This document shows positions 46,436-58,089 of a DNA stretch of 64,000 nucleotides, piece by piece (position 1 is the first letter of the stretch; each line of letters opens with the position of its first letter). The DNA comes from Ctena decussata. Taxonomy: Eukaryota > Mollusca > Bivalvia > Lucinida > Lucinidae. Under the pieces are notes generated by a model that was given only the letters and a program-made list of their open reading frames with translations, did not search any database and was not told the origin of the DNA. The position numbers and the translations under genes are program-made. The stretch is from assembly GCA_963989385.1 (NCBI GenBank), contig OZ022506.1, forward strand, positions 21,763,903 to 21,827,902. Direction: 5' to 3'.

Positions 46436-46617
46436 CAGTCAACTCTCAATATCTCAAAGTCTAACCTCAGCCCAAACTACTGGTACCAGAAAATTTACTT
46501 TGAGATACCAGTAGTTTGAGATAATAGGAGTTGAAATGTACATAAAAATAGGAAATATATTCTTTGATACAAGAAGATACTTTGAGATATCAGTGTTCGA
46601 GATATCGGGATTTACTG
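46436..46617. mobile_element. pogo/Tigger-like MITE (182 bp)
   Basis: Ends CAGTCAACTCTCAATATCTC / CGAGATATCGGGATTTACTG, TA on both outer sides, with GAGATACCAGTAG words inside. Confidence 0.75.
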
Positions 46618-46639
46618 TACTCTACTTAATTCTGTTTTG

Positions 46640-46998
46640 CCTCTCTTATTAATGGGGAGCAACAATCAAAGGAAAGAGTCGCTCCCCTAAAAACAAATTC
46701 TTTCTTTAGGACCAGACCCTTTATGGAAGGGTTTCACTGTCCATGAAGAGAAACAGGAAGTCCCATAAGTTGTCAATTTGGTAAAAATGGCAGAAGCCAG
46801 ACCTCCAGATAAGAGGGGGTATTGAGGATAATTTGAAGATAATTTTTCTTATTTCTCAATGAAAACATTAGTTGTGACCCCTCATTAGAATCGTCTCAAT
46901 GAGACGGTTCTAATGAGAGGTCACAAAATATGTTTTATGGAGAAATATGCATAATTATCCCTAAATTATCTCTGTTTACCCTTCTTATCTGGAGCACT
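46640..46998. mobile_element. MITE family E copy followed by a MITE family A copy
   Basis: 46640-46796: GGAGCAACAATCAAAGGAAAG, AACAAATTCTTTCTTTAGG, GAGAAACAGGAAGTCC (family E). 46797-46998: CCTCCAGATAAGAGGGG, core CATTAGAATCGTCTCAATGA / GAGACGGTTCTAATGAGAGG, CTTCTTATCTGGAG (family A). Confidence 0.75.
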
Positions 46999-47065
46999 GG
47001 CAGAAGCACATAGAGGTGCATCCATACATCTAGGGAAAAGCATTTTCTTCACATGAACATATATA

Positions 47066-47226
47066 CAGCAGAACTTCATTGGCTCGAACAGGCTTGGGAC
47101 CACAAAAATTAGTTTCAGCCAAAGGGAGTTCTAGGCTAGCCATCCAGCCATCTAGGAACCCAAGAACGAGTTCTAGCCAGGCAGGGTAAACGAGCCATCA
47201 GGGTTCGAGCCATTGAAGTTCTGCTG
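47066..47226. mobile_element. CAGTAGAAC-type MITE, copy 2
   Basis: Ends CAGCAGAACTTCATTGGCTC / GAGCCATTGAAGTTCTGCTG with TA on both sides (47064-47065, 47227-47228). Confidence 0.85.
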
Positions 47227-47228
47227 TA

Positions 47229-48010
47229 TTTGGCATCTCATCTCGATAAGTGCGAGGTGCTATTACTAAAACCTTGTGACGCACCGCACTGCAGCTGCTA
47301 AAACCTGGTACTGCGAGAAAACTACAAACTCAGGTCCTGTCTTTTTTTGTCTATGTCTACTGTTACAAGTGAGAGTAAAAAATAAAAGAACTAACAGATA
47401 ACTATTACAGTCAAATGCTGAAGAATTTATTCCTATGCATCAATGTATAATTTCTATGCATCTCCTATCTAACGCAATGCACAGCTTTCTAAAGGTCATG
47501 AAAATTTATTACGGTCAACTGTCAGATGAAATATTCTGCTGAAAAAAATTTGAACTTGGTAAAAGTTGTTGCAACTAGATTTGAGACAACATTCTACAGA
47601 AGAGCCTCCCTTGAAACAAAGGGACTGCAGCAGAAGTCAACAATAATGTTGTTAAAGGTAAATTTTGTGACAAGGATCAACTAAGACCGCATCTATGAAG
47701 AAATTACTTTGAATGATTTGTTATTATTATTTTATGATAATGGAATGTTTCTGAAGCTGATCATCGACGAAATGGTGTGCAATGGTGGATGGATGTGAAG
47801 TGTATGGCTTGGATCACTTTTCTAAAATGGTTTTCAGGAAACTTCACAAAAGATTTTGAACATCTTATGTGTATGAATAATAATATAGCAAATTTATTAC
47901 ACAATATAAGTTATCCAGGAGACAACTAAGTGGCCCTCATGGGTGCCTGATTCTCACAATCACTGAACCATAAAATGTAGGTCACAGTAATCTATAAATA
48001 GTATGAGGTC
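47229..48010. other. Intergenic stretch, nothing recognised
   Basis: AT-rich sequence without supported genes, RNA or repeat structure. Confidence 0.5.
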
Positions 48011-48083
48011 ATTTGCAATGTTGGCCTGATCCATTATGTCAGATATGACATCTGACATAATGGATCAGGCCAACATTGCAAAT
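48011..48083. repeat. Perfect palindrome, 34-bp arms, 5-bp spacer
   Basis: Left arm 48011-48044 starts ATTTGCAATGTTGGCCTGAT. The right arm 48050-48083 is its exact reverse complement; the spacer is ATGAC. No member of the MITE families in this window shares it. Confidence 0.92.
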
Positions 48084-48346
48084 CTATCAAACAGTGTTGG
48101 AAACATAAGGCAAAATCACTGGACCATGAACAAAGGTCAAAAGCACAGGAGTCAGCAGGACTGCGTTGCTGCTGCTGCAATTTTAAACCATGTATCATCT
48201 CTCTTGTCTCAAAGGTATCTTCAAAACTAAATATTTTGTCTTAAAAGCAGTGCCAAACAGCGAAGTTAGTCAACCATGACATACATGTATAGGTCAAGAC
48301 ATACAATTGTGTGATGCAGCTGCTGCAGTCTTATGGATGTATATAT

Positions 48347-48577
48347 AAGCCGCGACACGACAAAACCAACAATGTGGTCGTGCGCCCAGCGCAGACTCAG
48401 ATCAGCCTGGGCATCCGCCCAGTCTGATCAGAGTCTTCTCTGTCCGCATGGAGGTAGCTTAGATCCATACCTAGCCTTTGAGCACTTAACGAAGAGTCTG
48501 GTCAAACTGGGCAGTTACTGAGCACTGAGTCTGCACTGGGCGCACAACCACATGTTGGTTTTGTCGTGTCACGGCTC
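48347..48577. mobile_element. MITE family B, copy 9
   Basis: Ends GCCGCGACACGACAAAACCA / TGGTTTTGTCGTGTCACGGC; interior CAGATCAGCCTGGGCATCCG. Confidence 0.85.
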
Positions 48578-49039
48578 ATATGTACAAAGTATGACGATCA
48601 AAGCTGCAGCTGTAGTTTGTAAGATATAGAGTTGAACATTGTGTTAAACACAATTCTTAACATTGGTTAATCCGATCACATATGCCAACGAGGATGCTGA
48701 CACTTATGCAAACAAGACCGCTAATGCATACTAGGACTACAACACCGCGGGTATAGCATAAGCTCTCCTTTGCATTTCTGCAAAGGCGTGCTAATTACTA
48801 AGATGAATATACTATAATATGTGTGATCGGTTTAAATCTTGGAAAAATACAAAAACCTTAACTTGGGACAGAAAATAGTTTTAACTAGAATTGTTTTTCT
48901 ACGAAAAAACAGATGTCTCGAATCCCCCCTTTCTGATGTCAAAAGGATCAGTCATTAAATACGATTTCAAACGGAAACTTTAAATACGGTACAATTTCTA
49001 ATGCAAATACTGGTCATTTTTCATGCAAACAATGAGCTC

Positions 49040-49709
49040 GTATCCAGTACAGATATTTTGTGATAGACTAATAGACAGACGCCAAGGGAAAAACGATATG
49101 TTTCCCTACCCTGAAGCAGGGATTCATAATAAGTAAAAAGTATAAATGCAAGAGTTATAGTTGTTATGCTCTGCATGTCATGTAATGTTGACTGATATTC
49201 ATATTTAGTTTTTGTCAAAAAATATAAATGCAAGAGTTACAGTGCTCTGCACGTCGTCTATTTATATGTTGACTGATATTTGTATGAAGTTTCATGAATA
49301 TAGCTTAAACGGTTTTCAATTTATAGAGCTTAGACGATTGAGACACGATTTTGTGAATGACAAAGTTCCAAGGGAAATAACTCAAATAGTATAAATGCTG
49401 TGCTCTGCAGGTTGTCTAGTGTTGACTGACATTTGTATGAAGTTTCCTGAATATAGCTTGTCCGGTTTTCAAGTAATAAAGCGATTGAGACACGATTTTG
49501 TGACTGACAAAGGTCCAAGGGAAATAACTCAAGAAGTATAAATGCAAGAGCTATGGTTCTTGCACTATGCAATTCTTCTAATGTTGATTGATATTTGTAT
49601 GAAGTTTCGTGAATATAGCTTGAATGGTTTTCAAGTTATAGAGCAGACATGACTGAGACAAAATTTTGTGACTGACAAAGTTCTAAGGGAAATAACTCAA
49701 ATAGTATAA
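49040..49709 (+). repeat. Minisatellite array, left of the LINE insertion
   Basis: About four degenerate units of about 135 bp with TGTTGACTGATATTTGTATG, GAATATAGCTTGAACGG-like, GACACGATTTTGTGA and AAGGGAAATAACTCAA. A terminal motif of such elements (GACAGACGCCAAGGGAAAAA, then TATGTTTCCC) stands at 49070-49110. The array resumes to the right of the LINE at 55058. Confidence 0.8.
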
Positions 49710-50331
49710 ATACTAAAAAAGGAGAGTGTCGTGTGCAAATGGCGGACGCAACTGAGGAGATTCCAAAGAAGAAAAATCCTTTAAAAGCCATAATAAACTT
49801 TAGCATCCACGATTATTACCATATCTAATAGAAAGACTATTGCCCATTTGACAATCATTTGAACATTTGTGATAGTTCAGTGACCAAATATGCCTGCAAA
49901 ACAGGGTCAGAGAGTGGGTGGTGGCGCCAGCCCCGCCATGCCAGCCTTTGATTTGGACACAATGCTACAACAGCTAAATGACTATTCTGTGGAAGAAAAT
50001 GGCCTTAATCATATGATTAACTTACTTAATGAGTCAAAGAAGGCTAAGCTCAATTCAGATGACAAGACTGTCGGGGCTGGCGCCCAACCACCCACTCTCT
50101 GAACCCTGTTATCTTGGCCAGGCAATCCATTTTGGTCCAAAAACTCTCAAAATGTCAAATGATTGTCAAAATGGGAAAAAGTCGGTTACATTAGATATGG
50201 TAATAATCCAAATATTATGCTTTTAAAGGGATTTTTCTTCTTTTGGAATCTCCTCAGTTGGGGTCCGCCATTTGCACACGACACTCTCCTTTTTTTAGTA
50301 TTTATACTTTTGAGTTATTTCCCTTAGAACT
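49678..50331. repeat. Large inverted duplication at the LINE 5' end
   Basis: Left arm 49678-49935 and right arm 50073-50331 are reverse complements with scattered mismatches (about 258 bp each), separated by a 137-bp spacer. The arms contain, from the outside: satellite flank (GGGAAATAACTCAA), GGAGAGTGTCGTGTGCAAAT, GAGGAGATTCCAAAGAAG, CAGAGAGTGGGTGGT and GCGCCAGCCCCG. Confidence 0.9.
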
Positions 50332-50702
50332 GTTAATGCCATCCACAAATTGCCAGTCATGGCCCAGCACGACCTACCATGGCTGTCATCGTTCGACTCA
50401 ATTCTAGGAGAGTCCGAAACGACATACTATACGCTAAGAAGACCCCATTGAACGCACCTGAAAGCCCTTTCAGGGGCGTCTTTGTCCAAGAGGACTTAAC
50501 TCAACCTCGTTCCAAACTCCTGCGGTTCATTAAGAATCATGAGAACACTGACAGAGCCAGGACCAGTGAGGGCCGCATCCGTGTGTCCCTTAAAAATGAT
50601 CGTGGTGCCGGGAAAAACGTCATAGTGGAAAACCCAGATCATCTTTTTAAAATTGGCCTAGATTCGGTTGATGTTACACAGTTTGGTTACCCTGGCATGT
50701 AG
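49890..50702 (+). pseudogene. LINE 1 ORF1, internally rearranged
   Basis: The N-terminal frame from 49890 (MPAKQGQRVGGGASPAMPAF, then LDTMLQQLNDYS) breaks at the inverted duplication. The C-terminal frame (about 50337-50702) has HGPARPTMAVIVRLNSRRVR and LRFIKNHENTDRARTSEGRI, then RVSLKNDR and the end FGYPGM, resembling the C-terminal nucleic-acid-binding part of L1-type ORF1 proteins (chaperone of the RNP). The middle of ORF1 is missing. It ends with TAG at 50700. Confidence 0.65.
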
Positions 50703-53700
50703 AGAGGAGATGAAAGTTCTGAAAATGTTGATCATGACCTGGTCGCTCCTGTTTTGGACCTGAATTCTTTTTCTGTGACTGAGCCCAGTGAGGCTGATCG
50801 ATCTGATCAGTCTGATTTGGACTCAACAGAAATTTATTCTGAAGATGAAACAGTAATTTTCTCTGATGATAATTCCCTAAGGATATTGTCTATTAATGTA
50901 GGGGGTTTACATACTAAAAAGGAAAATCCTGATTTTGAGAACTTTATATCAAGTTATGATATTGTTTGTATCCAAGAGACACATTTTGATATTTATGACT
51001 CTATATCTATTAATGGATACAAGTTACTCCCTACCATGGTTAGATGTAATGTCAGGTCCAAATCGGGTGGGATTGCTGTCTTGGTCAGAGACAGTCTATT
51101 TGACACCATTAAGGCGGTTCAGAATAGCGGTGAAAATTTCTACTGGTTTTCTTGTTCAATTTGTTCAAATGTTTTATTTTGTGTTACTTATATTCCGCCG
51201 GAAGGCAGCATTTATAGTGATATAAATATGTTTGATAACCTAGAATCTGACATACTTGAACTCAGTCAAAGTAAAAACACTCAAATATGTTTACTAGGTG
51301 ATATTAATGCACGAACTGGTAATCAAAGTGATTTAGTTACCTATGACGAAAATATAGAACAGTTTTTACACAGTGATGATCCGAATGATGAACTAGCTAA
51401 AATTTCCATTGGAGATCTGGGTTTTCCTACTGAAAGACATAATTCAGATACACAGTCAAATAACTATGGAAAACGTTTATTAGAAGTGTGTAAATCTTTT
51501 AATTTGTGCATTGCAAATGGTCGGTTGGGTAGTGACAAGTTTCTTGGTAATAAAACTTGCAAAGGTTCCTCTGTTATTGATTATGCCATTATGTCCCCAT
51601 TATTATTCACTTCTGTGAAAGAGTTTGAGATTTTACCCTTTGAGCCCTTGGTGAGCGATGCACATAGTGGTATTCATATTTCTTTAGAATGTTCTGCAAC
51701 AGAATCTTGTCAGAATTTTGATAACGAAGATATTTTGATTACTAAAGCAACATGGAAAACAGAACTAAGTAATACCTTTTTGCATAACCTCAATGAAGAT
51801 GATGTTGAAGGCTTTGTTGAAAAGCTTGCTTTGGTTTCCGCAAATACTGTTACTAAAGAAGATGTTGAAGTTTTAGCTTCTGAGTGCTCATCATTATTGT
51901 TTAACGCAGCAGATGCTGCGGGCATGATCTCACATAAAACTGCAAGGAGTCCAATTAATCCAAAACGTGTATCTCGTAAAGCTGTCAAGAAGCCATGGTT
52001 TAATGATGAGTGTCGTAGACACCGTCTTCAATATAGGCGCACTAAAAATCATAGAAGAAGGGTCAATAATGCCGAGAATTTTCAGTTCAAACAAGAGGCA
52101 AGCAAAGCTTACAAAAAATGTCTAAATAAACATTTTAATGAATATAAAAAAGATTTCATAAAGAAATTACACTCACTTAAAAATTCAGATCCTAAGGCTT
52201 ACTGGAACTTGCTTAACAAAACTGATAGTAATAACTCGAGAACTATTCAGAAGGTGTCTCTGGATGCTTTTGCGGAGCATTTTAGGAAACTTAATACAAT
52301 TTCTACTGAAAATACTGGTGTAGAGCCGGAGGTGAATCCATTACGAGTTTCTGAATATAATTTCGAGCTAAATGCAGAAATAACTGAACAGGAAGTTCTT
52401 AAAAGTATTAACAAGTTAAAGTTAAATAAAGCTTGTGCTGCTGATTTAATCTTGAATGAATTTTTAAAGACTTCTAAAACCAAGATGCTCCATGCATTTA
52501 CCAAGCTATTTAATCTTGTTTTTGCCTCTGGTTTTATCCCAGATGAATGGTCTATAGGATTTATCTCCCCTATTTACAAGAATAAGGGTGATAAAGCCAG
52601 TCCTGATAATTACAGGGGAATTACTATTCTTAGCTGTTTCGGTAAGTTGTTTACTTCAGTTTTGAATGATAGACTAAATCAATACCTTGAAAATATGAAT
52701 ATCCTGAATGAAGAGCAAGCTGGCTTTCGAAAACACTATTGATCATATTTTTAATCTTAAATGTTTAATTGATTTATATTTATGTGGAGGTAGGCAACTA
52801 TATTGCGCTTTTATAGACTACAAGAAGGCATTCGATTCTATTAATCGAACATATTTATGGCAAAAACTACTGTCAAATAACATTGATGGCAAAATGTTCA
52901 AAATCATTCATAATATGTATGCAAATGCAAAATCGTGTGTTAAATAAGGGCATTTAAAATCGGCAACATTTTCTAGTAATGTCGGCGTCAGGCAAGGCGA
53001 GAATCTTTCACCAATTTTGTTTTCCATATTTTTGAACGATTTGACGGAATTTATTTCCCATGCATATGATGGCCTGACCAATGTAAATGACATGGCAAAG
53101 AATCTTTTAAGTGATGATGATATTGAAGTCTATCTTAGACTGTACATTCTTCTATACGCTGACGATACAGTTATTTTTGCTGAATCAGATCAGGAGTTAC
53201 AGGCTGCTTTAAATGCTATGTTCTTATATTGTAAATCTTGGGATCTGGAAGTAAATCCATCTAAAACAAAAATCACAATATTTTCTAATAGAAAGCAAAA
53301 TCAAAACATTGTCTTTATGTATAATGGCCAGGCTTTAGAAATTGATGATAAGTTTGTATACCTGGGGGCACAGTTCTCATACAATGGGCGCTTTAGGGGG
53401 CATAATCAAAGACTAGCTGATCAGGCACGTAAATCAATGTTTGCTGTACTTAGAAAATGTAGGAAATTATATTTACCTGTAGACATATGCTTCAGAGGTG
53501 TCTGGGTTTGAGAGCTGTGACATACTGGAAAGGTTATGCATTCAATTTTATAAAATAATTTTGAGAGCTAAAAAGACTACCCCAAATACTATTTTATATG
53601 GAGAACTTGGGAGGTTTCCCATTAGTATTGCAATTAAATCCAGAATGACTGGCTTTTGGCAAAAGTTAATAAATGGTAAATCTGATAAAATATCATACAA

Positions 53701-54310
53701 ATTATATAAAATTCTTTTAGCTTTGCATGAGAAGGACATTTTTCACTCTAAATGGTTATTGAGTATACGTAATACTCTGCATGAATCTGATAAAGATTTA
53801 ACTTGGTTCAGCCAAGTGGCGCCTGTAAACATTGCAAAGGTTGTGAAAACCAAACTCATTGAGAATTATAAGGAAGTCTGGAAAATGTCTGTCTTTGAAT
53901 CCCCAAAATGCTTGAATTATAGAATTTTTAAGCAAGCTTTTCACTTTGAAAATTATTTCAGTATTTTGCCATCTGATCTTGCGTTGCCATTTTTCCATTT
54001 TAGATCCCTCAATCACAAATTTCCTATTGAATGGGGAAGATATTTGGGTATTGAAAGAGATGACAGGGTTTGTGAATTATGCCGGCTACATAGGCTGGGT
54101 GATGAGTATCATTATGTGCTGGAATGCACCTACTTTGATGACTTAAGAGAAAAGTATTTACCAAGAGACTTGTTCGCTGCACCTAACACTGTGAAATTTC
54201 AAAAGGTTATGAGTTCAGGTGAAAATGACGCTGAGTTACTGTTTAAAATAGCAAAATACTGCAAGGTGGTTCTGAAAACATTTCGTGAAATCTTCCTAAA
54301 TATCCCATAG
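50703..54310 (+). pseudogene. LINE 1 ORF2: APE endonuclease plus reverse transcriptase, broken
   Basis: First open stretch 50703-52742. APE endonuclease blocks are LSINVGGL, CIQETH (catalytic Glu), SKSGGIAVLVRD, LLGDINARTGN and SDAHSGIHI. RT start: NYRGITILSCFGKLF, ILNEEQAGFRK. A small indel near 52736 shifts to a second frame with CAFIDYKKAFDSINRT (motif A). An in-frame TAA at 52945 is followed by VGVRQGENLSPILFSIFLND, LLYADDTVIFAESD (motif C, intact YADD) and VNPSKTKITIF. A deletion near 53490 removes part of the thumb and changes frame. The last frame, to 54310, ends in a CELCRLHRLGDEYHYVLEC zinc-knuckle-like motif. Not functional. Clade not resolved by eye. Confidence 0.88.
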
Positions 54311-54454
54311 GTTGTGATGGACGGATATAGACAAATAGTTTTATTGTTTAACACAGATTCCTAAATTTTTGGATGCAGGAAAATCTTGCTGTGACCAACC
54401 AAAGTTGGACAAAGATGCCAATCCATAGGGTTTTTTCACCATAAGATGCATATG

Positions 54455-54545
54455 GGGGGAAGGGCGAGCAGTGAGGGCCCTGAACAGCTGCTCCTTTGGG
54501 AGCAGTCTGATCTGGGCCTGCGCTGTTTGCCCAGTCCTATATATC
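54455..54545. mobile_element. MITE family D copy in the LINE 1 3' UTR
   Basis: CTGAACAGCTGCTCCTTTGG, GAGCAGTCTGATCTGGGCCT, GCGCTGTTTGCCCAGTCC. Confidence 0.65.
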
Positions 54546-55057
54546 CGAAAGTTTGGGTTTGTGGTGGAGACAAAGGATCACTTATAGTGTTCCCCCGTTA
54601 TAGTGCCATTTACTTGTTACTAGTCAGTGACTATTTGAACAGAATACTAGTCGATGACTTTTAATAATTGTGACACTTGTCAAAGGGACTCTACATTGTG
54701 AATAGTCAAGTCGAAGTGATCTCTAAATTGATTTAGTGACAATTTAAAACATATATGAAACTTGCAAGTGACATTATAAAAACAATACTAGTTAAAAGTT
54801 ATAAAGGGACAAGTTGTATACTATGGGATTTCAAAATTTATGCTTGGGGCTATTGTTGTGGCTGTAGCCTCAATCAGGTAAATAGGACATAAAGATGTGA
54901 TAGTATACTTCCGCTATTGATTAACAGTGCTATAATGCTATAATGCCAAAGTTTGCAACTTTCCTCAGTTGTATGTGTTCATTATTTGAAAAGTTTTGAC
55001 TTATACTCTAGTTGGAGTTTTAGTCGATAAATAAATCTTGAAATCTTGAAATCTTAA

Positions 55058-55740
55058 AATTATGGTTCTTGCATTCTGCACGTCGTCTGATGTTGATTGA
55101 TATTTGTATGAACTTTCATGAATATAGCTTGAATGGTTTTAAAGTTATAGACAGACTCGACTGAGACACAATTTTGTGATGGACAAAGTTCCAAGGGAAA
55201 TAACTCAAAAAGGATAAACGCCAGAGTGCATTCTGCACGTCATCTGATGTTGATTGATATTTGTATGAACTTTCATGAATGAATGGTTTTAAACTTATAG
55301 ACGGACTCGACTGAGACGCAATTTTGTGATGGACAAAGTTCCAAGGGAAATAACTCAAAAAGTGTAAAAGCCAGAGTTACCATTTGTGCACTCTGCACAT
55401 CGCCTCATGTTGATTGATATTTGTATGAAGTTTTGTGAATAAAGCTTGAGCAGTTTTCAAGTTATAGAGCGGACACAATTGAAACACAATTTTGTGATGG
55501 ACTAAGTTCCAAGGGAAACAACTCAAAAAGTATAAATGCCAGAGTTACCATTCTTGCACTCTGCACGTCGTCTCATGTTGATTGATATTTATATGAAGTT
55601 TCGCGAATATAGCTTGAGCGGTTTTCAAGTTATAGAACGGACACGATTTGTGACAGACAGACGGACAGACACCCGGGGAAAAACAATATGTCTCCCGGCC
55701 CTTAAGGGGGGAGACATAATTTGTCACTTAAAGTGATTGT
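55058..55740 (+). repeat. Minisatellite array, right of the LINE insertion, with element end
   Basis: About five units (GTTGATTGATATTTGTATGA, ATATAGCTTGAATGG, TTGTGATGGACAAAGTTCC, AAGGGAAATAACTCAAAAAG). The array closes with GACAGACGGACAGACACCCG and a hairpin-like end ATGTCTCCCGGCCCTTAAGG followed by GGGAGACATAA. Confidence 0.8.
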
Positions 55741-55828
55741 TTACATCTTTTTCTAAACCTTTATAACATAGGTTAAAAATATGATGAGAATCATACCTCA
55801 AAATTTTTTGTGAAAACCATTTCAATTA

Positions 55829-58036
55829 GGGACCGACCATTTGATATTCTGGGGGGGGTGGGGGGGCGGGGGGGGCCTGGTATATTTATCAAAAAAATTT
55901 CCTGTCTTTGGATATGCAAGAAAAAAATAACCTGGGTCATTAGGGGGTTCAAAAAAATAATCTGGCCTCAAAAGTAAGAGAAAAAAATAACCTGTCTCCA
56001 CCCAAAATTTCCAAAAAAAAATATAGTCTGCAGATAATTCCATTGGAATTGAGTTTTTATAATGTCTCTGGCTTCTGGGGGGCTGCGCCCCCCAGACCCC
56101 CATATTTATAGTAATATTTTAATATTATCTACAATTGGTTTACACCAGCAGGCCCGCATGTGCATACATTTACAAAAACATCCTATGCAACATTCACATA
56201 CTTGTATTATTGATCTGCCACATTACTAAGAAAGAGTCATTAGCTTATGGGAGACTAAACCATGTATGGCAAAATAAACACTCTAAAAGGCAAAAGTCCC
56301 TTATAACAAGAATTCCGCGGAATGCGGTGTCTCGCCTGCTAGCGCTTTGTCACAAAACAGAGCTAAATCAGCAAAGATGTATGCATGAACCAAGTTTCTT
56401 GGCTCTAGCCCTAGTTTCTGAGAAAGACCTAAACGTGAAAACTTGACAAAAATTGCAAAGTCAGTCAACCGTTAAATGTTTGTAATGACTCAATACTGAT
56501 GATGACTTTGAGCTCTTCTCTTCCAGATGAAGGCATGACCCAAGTTCCATGGCTCAAGCCCTTATAGTTTCTGAGAAACAGACCTAAATGCGAAAACTAG
56601 ATGAAAAATTGCAAAGTCAGTCAACCGTAAAATGTAGGTCAAGACTCAATATTGATGATGGATTTGAGATTTACTCTTCCAGACGTAAGCATGAACCAAG
56701 TTTCATGGCTCTAGCCCTTATAAATTCTGAGAAAATGACCTAAACATGGAAACTTGACAAAAAATAGCAAAATCAGTTAACCGTAAAATGTAGGTCAAGA
56801 CTCAATATTGATGATGGCTTTGAGATCTACTCTTCCAGATGTATGCATGAACCAAGTTTCATGGCTCTAGCCCTTATAGTTCCTAAGAAAATGACCTAAA
56901 CGCAAAAACCTGATGAAAAATTGCAAAGTCAGTCAACCGTAAAACGTAGGTCAAGACTCAGTATTGATGATGATTTTGAGCTCTACTCTTCCAGATGTAT
57001 GCATGAACCAAGTTTCATGGCTCTAGCCATCATAGTTCCTGAGAAAATGACCTAAACGCAAAAACCGGATGAAAAATTGCAAAGTCAGTCAACCGTAAAA
57101 TGTAGGTCAAGACTCAGTCTTGATGATGGCTTTGAGATCTACTCTTCCAGATGTATGCATGAATCAAGTTTCATGGCTCTAGCCCTTATAGTTTCTGAGA
57201 AACTGACCTAAACGCAAAAACCCGATGAAAGTTTACGCCGCCGACGCCGACGACGACGACGACGACACCGGAAAAGCAATACCTATGTCTCGCCTCTGCT
57301 TCGCAGGCGAGACAAAAACCCTTATTTTTATCATCATTCCTAGTTTTTCTCTATTGTTTCCAGTCTTAAAAGTGCCATTGAAATTGGGGAATTGTTTTAG
57401 CTACTGGGGGGCATTGCCCCCCAGACCCCCCTTTGTTAACTTCTTAGCACATAACTTTCAGCCATTTTATCAATTGCCATTCATGTATAATGTGACTCTA
57501 TTATGTAAGTAATGTGACTCTATTATGTAAGTATTTATCAAACTTTCTAAAGTACGAATAAAGCATGTTTGGGCATATATTGGGATAGAAAAAACAACAA
57601 CTTAAATTTCTAATGTTAGCCCTAAAACTTTGCCAAAATAGCCCTAAATTTTGGCCAAAATAGCCCTAATTTAAGGCCTATTTTTTTTGCCAAACTCATA
57701 CAGGGATGTTTATGTCTGTACCTTAGATGAAAAGAGTAACATGCTCCAGGCACTGGTTTGCAAAAGTAAGCTAAGCCATGCCCTTGGCCTGGTTAAAGAC
57801 AGCACCATGTTCTTTCTGTGAGAAAAAAAGGTGTAAAAATACTGGTATGGGTAAAATAAAAGGATATTAAGGTCAAGTAAACAAGGACCTGATAGTTCAG
57901 CTATAAAATTAAAAAAAAAAAAACCTGTTTGAGTTAGTTTGTAAAAAAAATAAATTAGCTCCCACAAGGTGAAAAAAAAAGAAATTGTTTCCAGAGGCCA
58001 GTGAAATAAAATGTTGTGTCTCCATCAAGAATACCA

Positions 58037-58068
<32 letters not shown>

Positions 58069-58089
58069 GAATATCAAATGGTCGGTCCC
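55829..58089. mobile_element. Harbinger-like TIR element with TTA target duplication
   Basis: Ends GGGACCGACCATTTGATATT / AATATCAAATGGTCGGTCCC continuing into G-tracts / C-tracts, with TTA on both outer sides (55826-55828, 58090-58092). A 3-bp TWA duplication and GGG-type ends fit PIF/Harbinger. No transposase. Direct words TGGGGGGC and GCCCCCCAGACCCCC occur at about 56075 and 57405. A poly-C tract lies at 58040-58067. Its right end is homologous to 521-1006. Confidence 0.78.
56300..57315 (+). repeat. ~155-bp tandem array nested in the Harbinger-like element
   Basis: About five to six units with AAAGTCAGTCAACCGTAAAA, GTAGGTCAAGACTCA, GATCTACTCTTCCAGATG, GAACCAAGTTTCATGGCTC and TGACCTAAACGC. 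The left boundary has GTGTCTCGCCTGC, the right a GTCTCGCCT...AGGCGAGAC hairpin (about 57286-57312) preceded by GACGACGAC repeats. It looks like an independent HINE-like insertion. Confidence 0.75.

Larger units (their letters stand above)
49710..55057 (+). mobile_element. APE-type non-LTR retrotransposon (LINE 1), near full length, inactive
   Basis: Inserted in a minisatellite: the left flank stops at AGTATAAATA and the right flank resumes in the unit at ATGGTTCTTGC. It contains a 5' region with an ORF1 start (49890, MPAKQGQRVGG), the inverted duplication, an ORF1 C-terminal part, an ORF2 with endonuclease and RT, and a 3' UTR ending in repeated TCTTGAAA words (55030-55057), the short-repeat tail typical of CR1/L2/jockey-group LINEs. 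A family D MITE sits in its 3' UTR. Confidence 0.85.

Noticed and set aside
55829..58089. LTR retrotransposon suspected from the repeated GCCCCCCAGACCCCC words
   Set aside because: The direct words are only ~40 bp, no gag/pol is present, and the outer ends are inverted with a TTA duplication.
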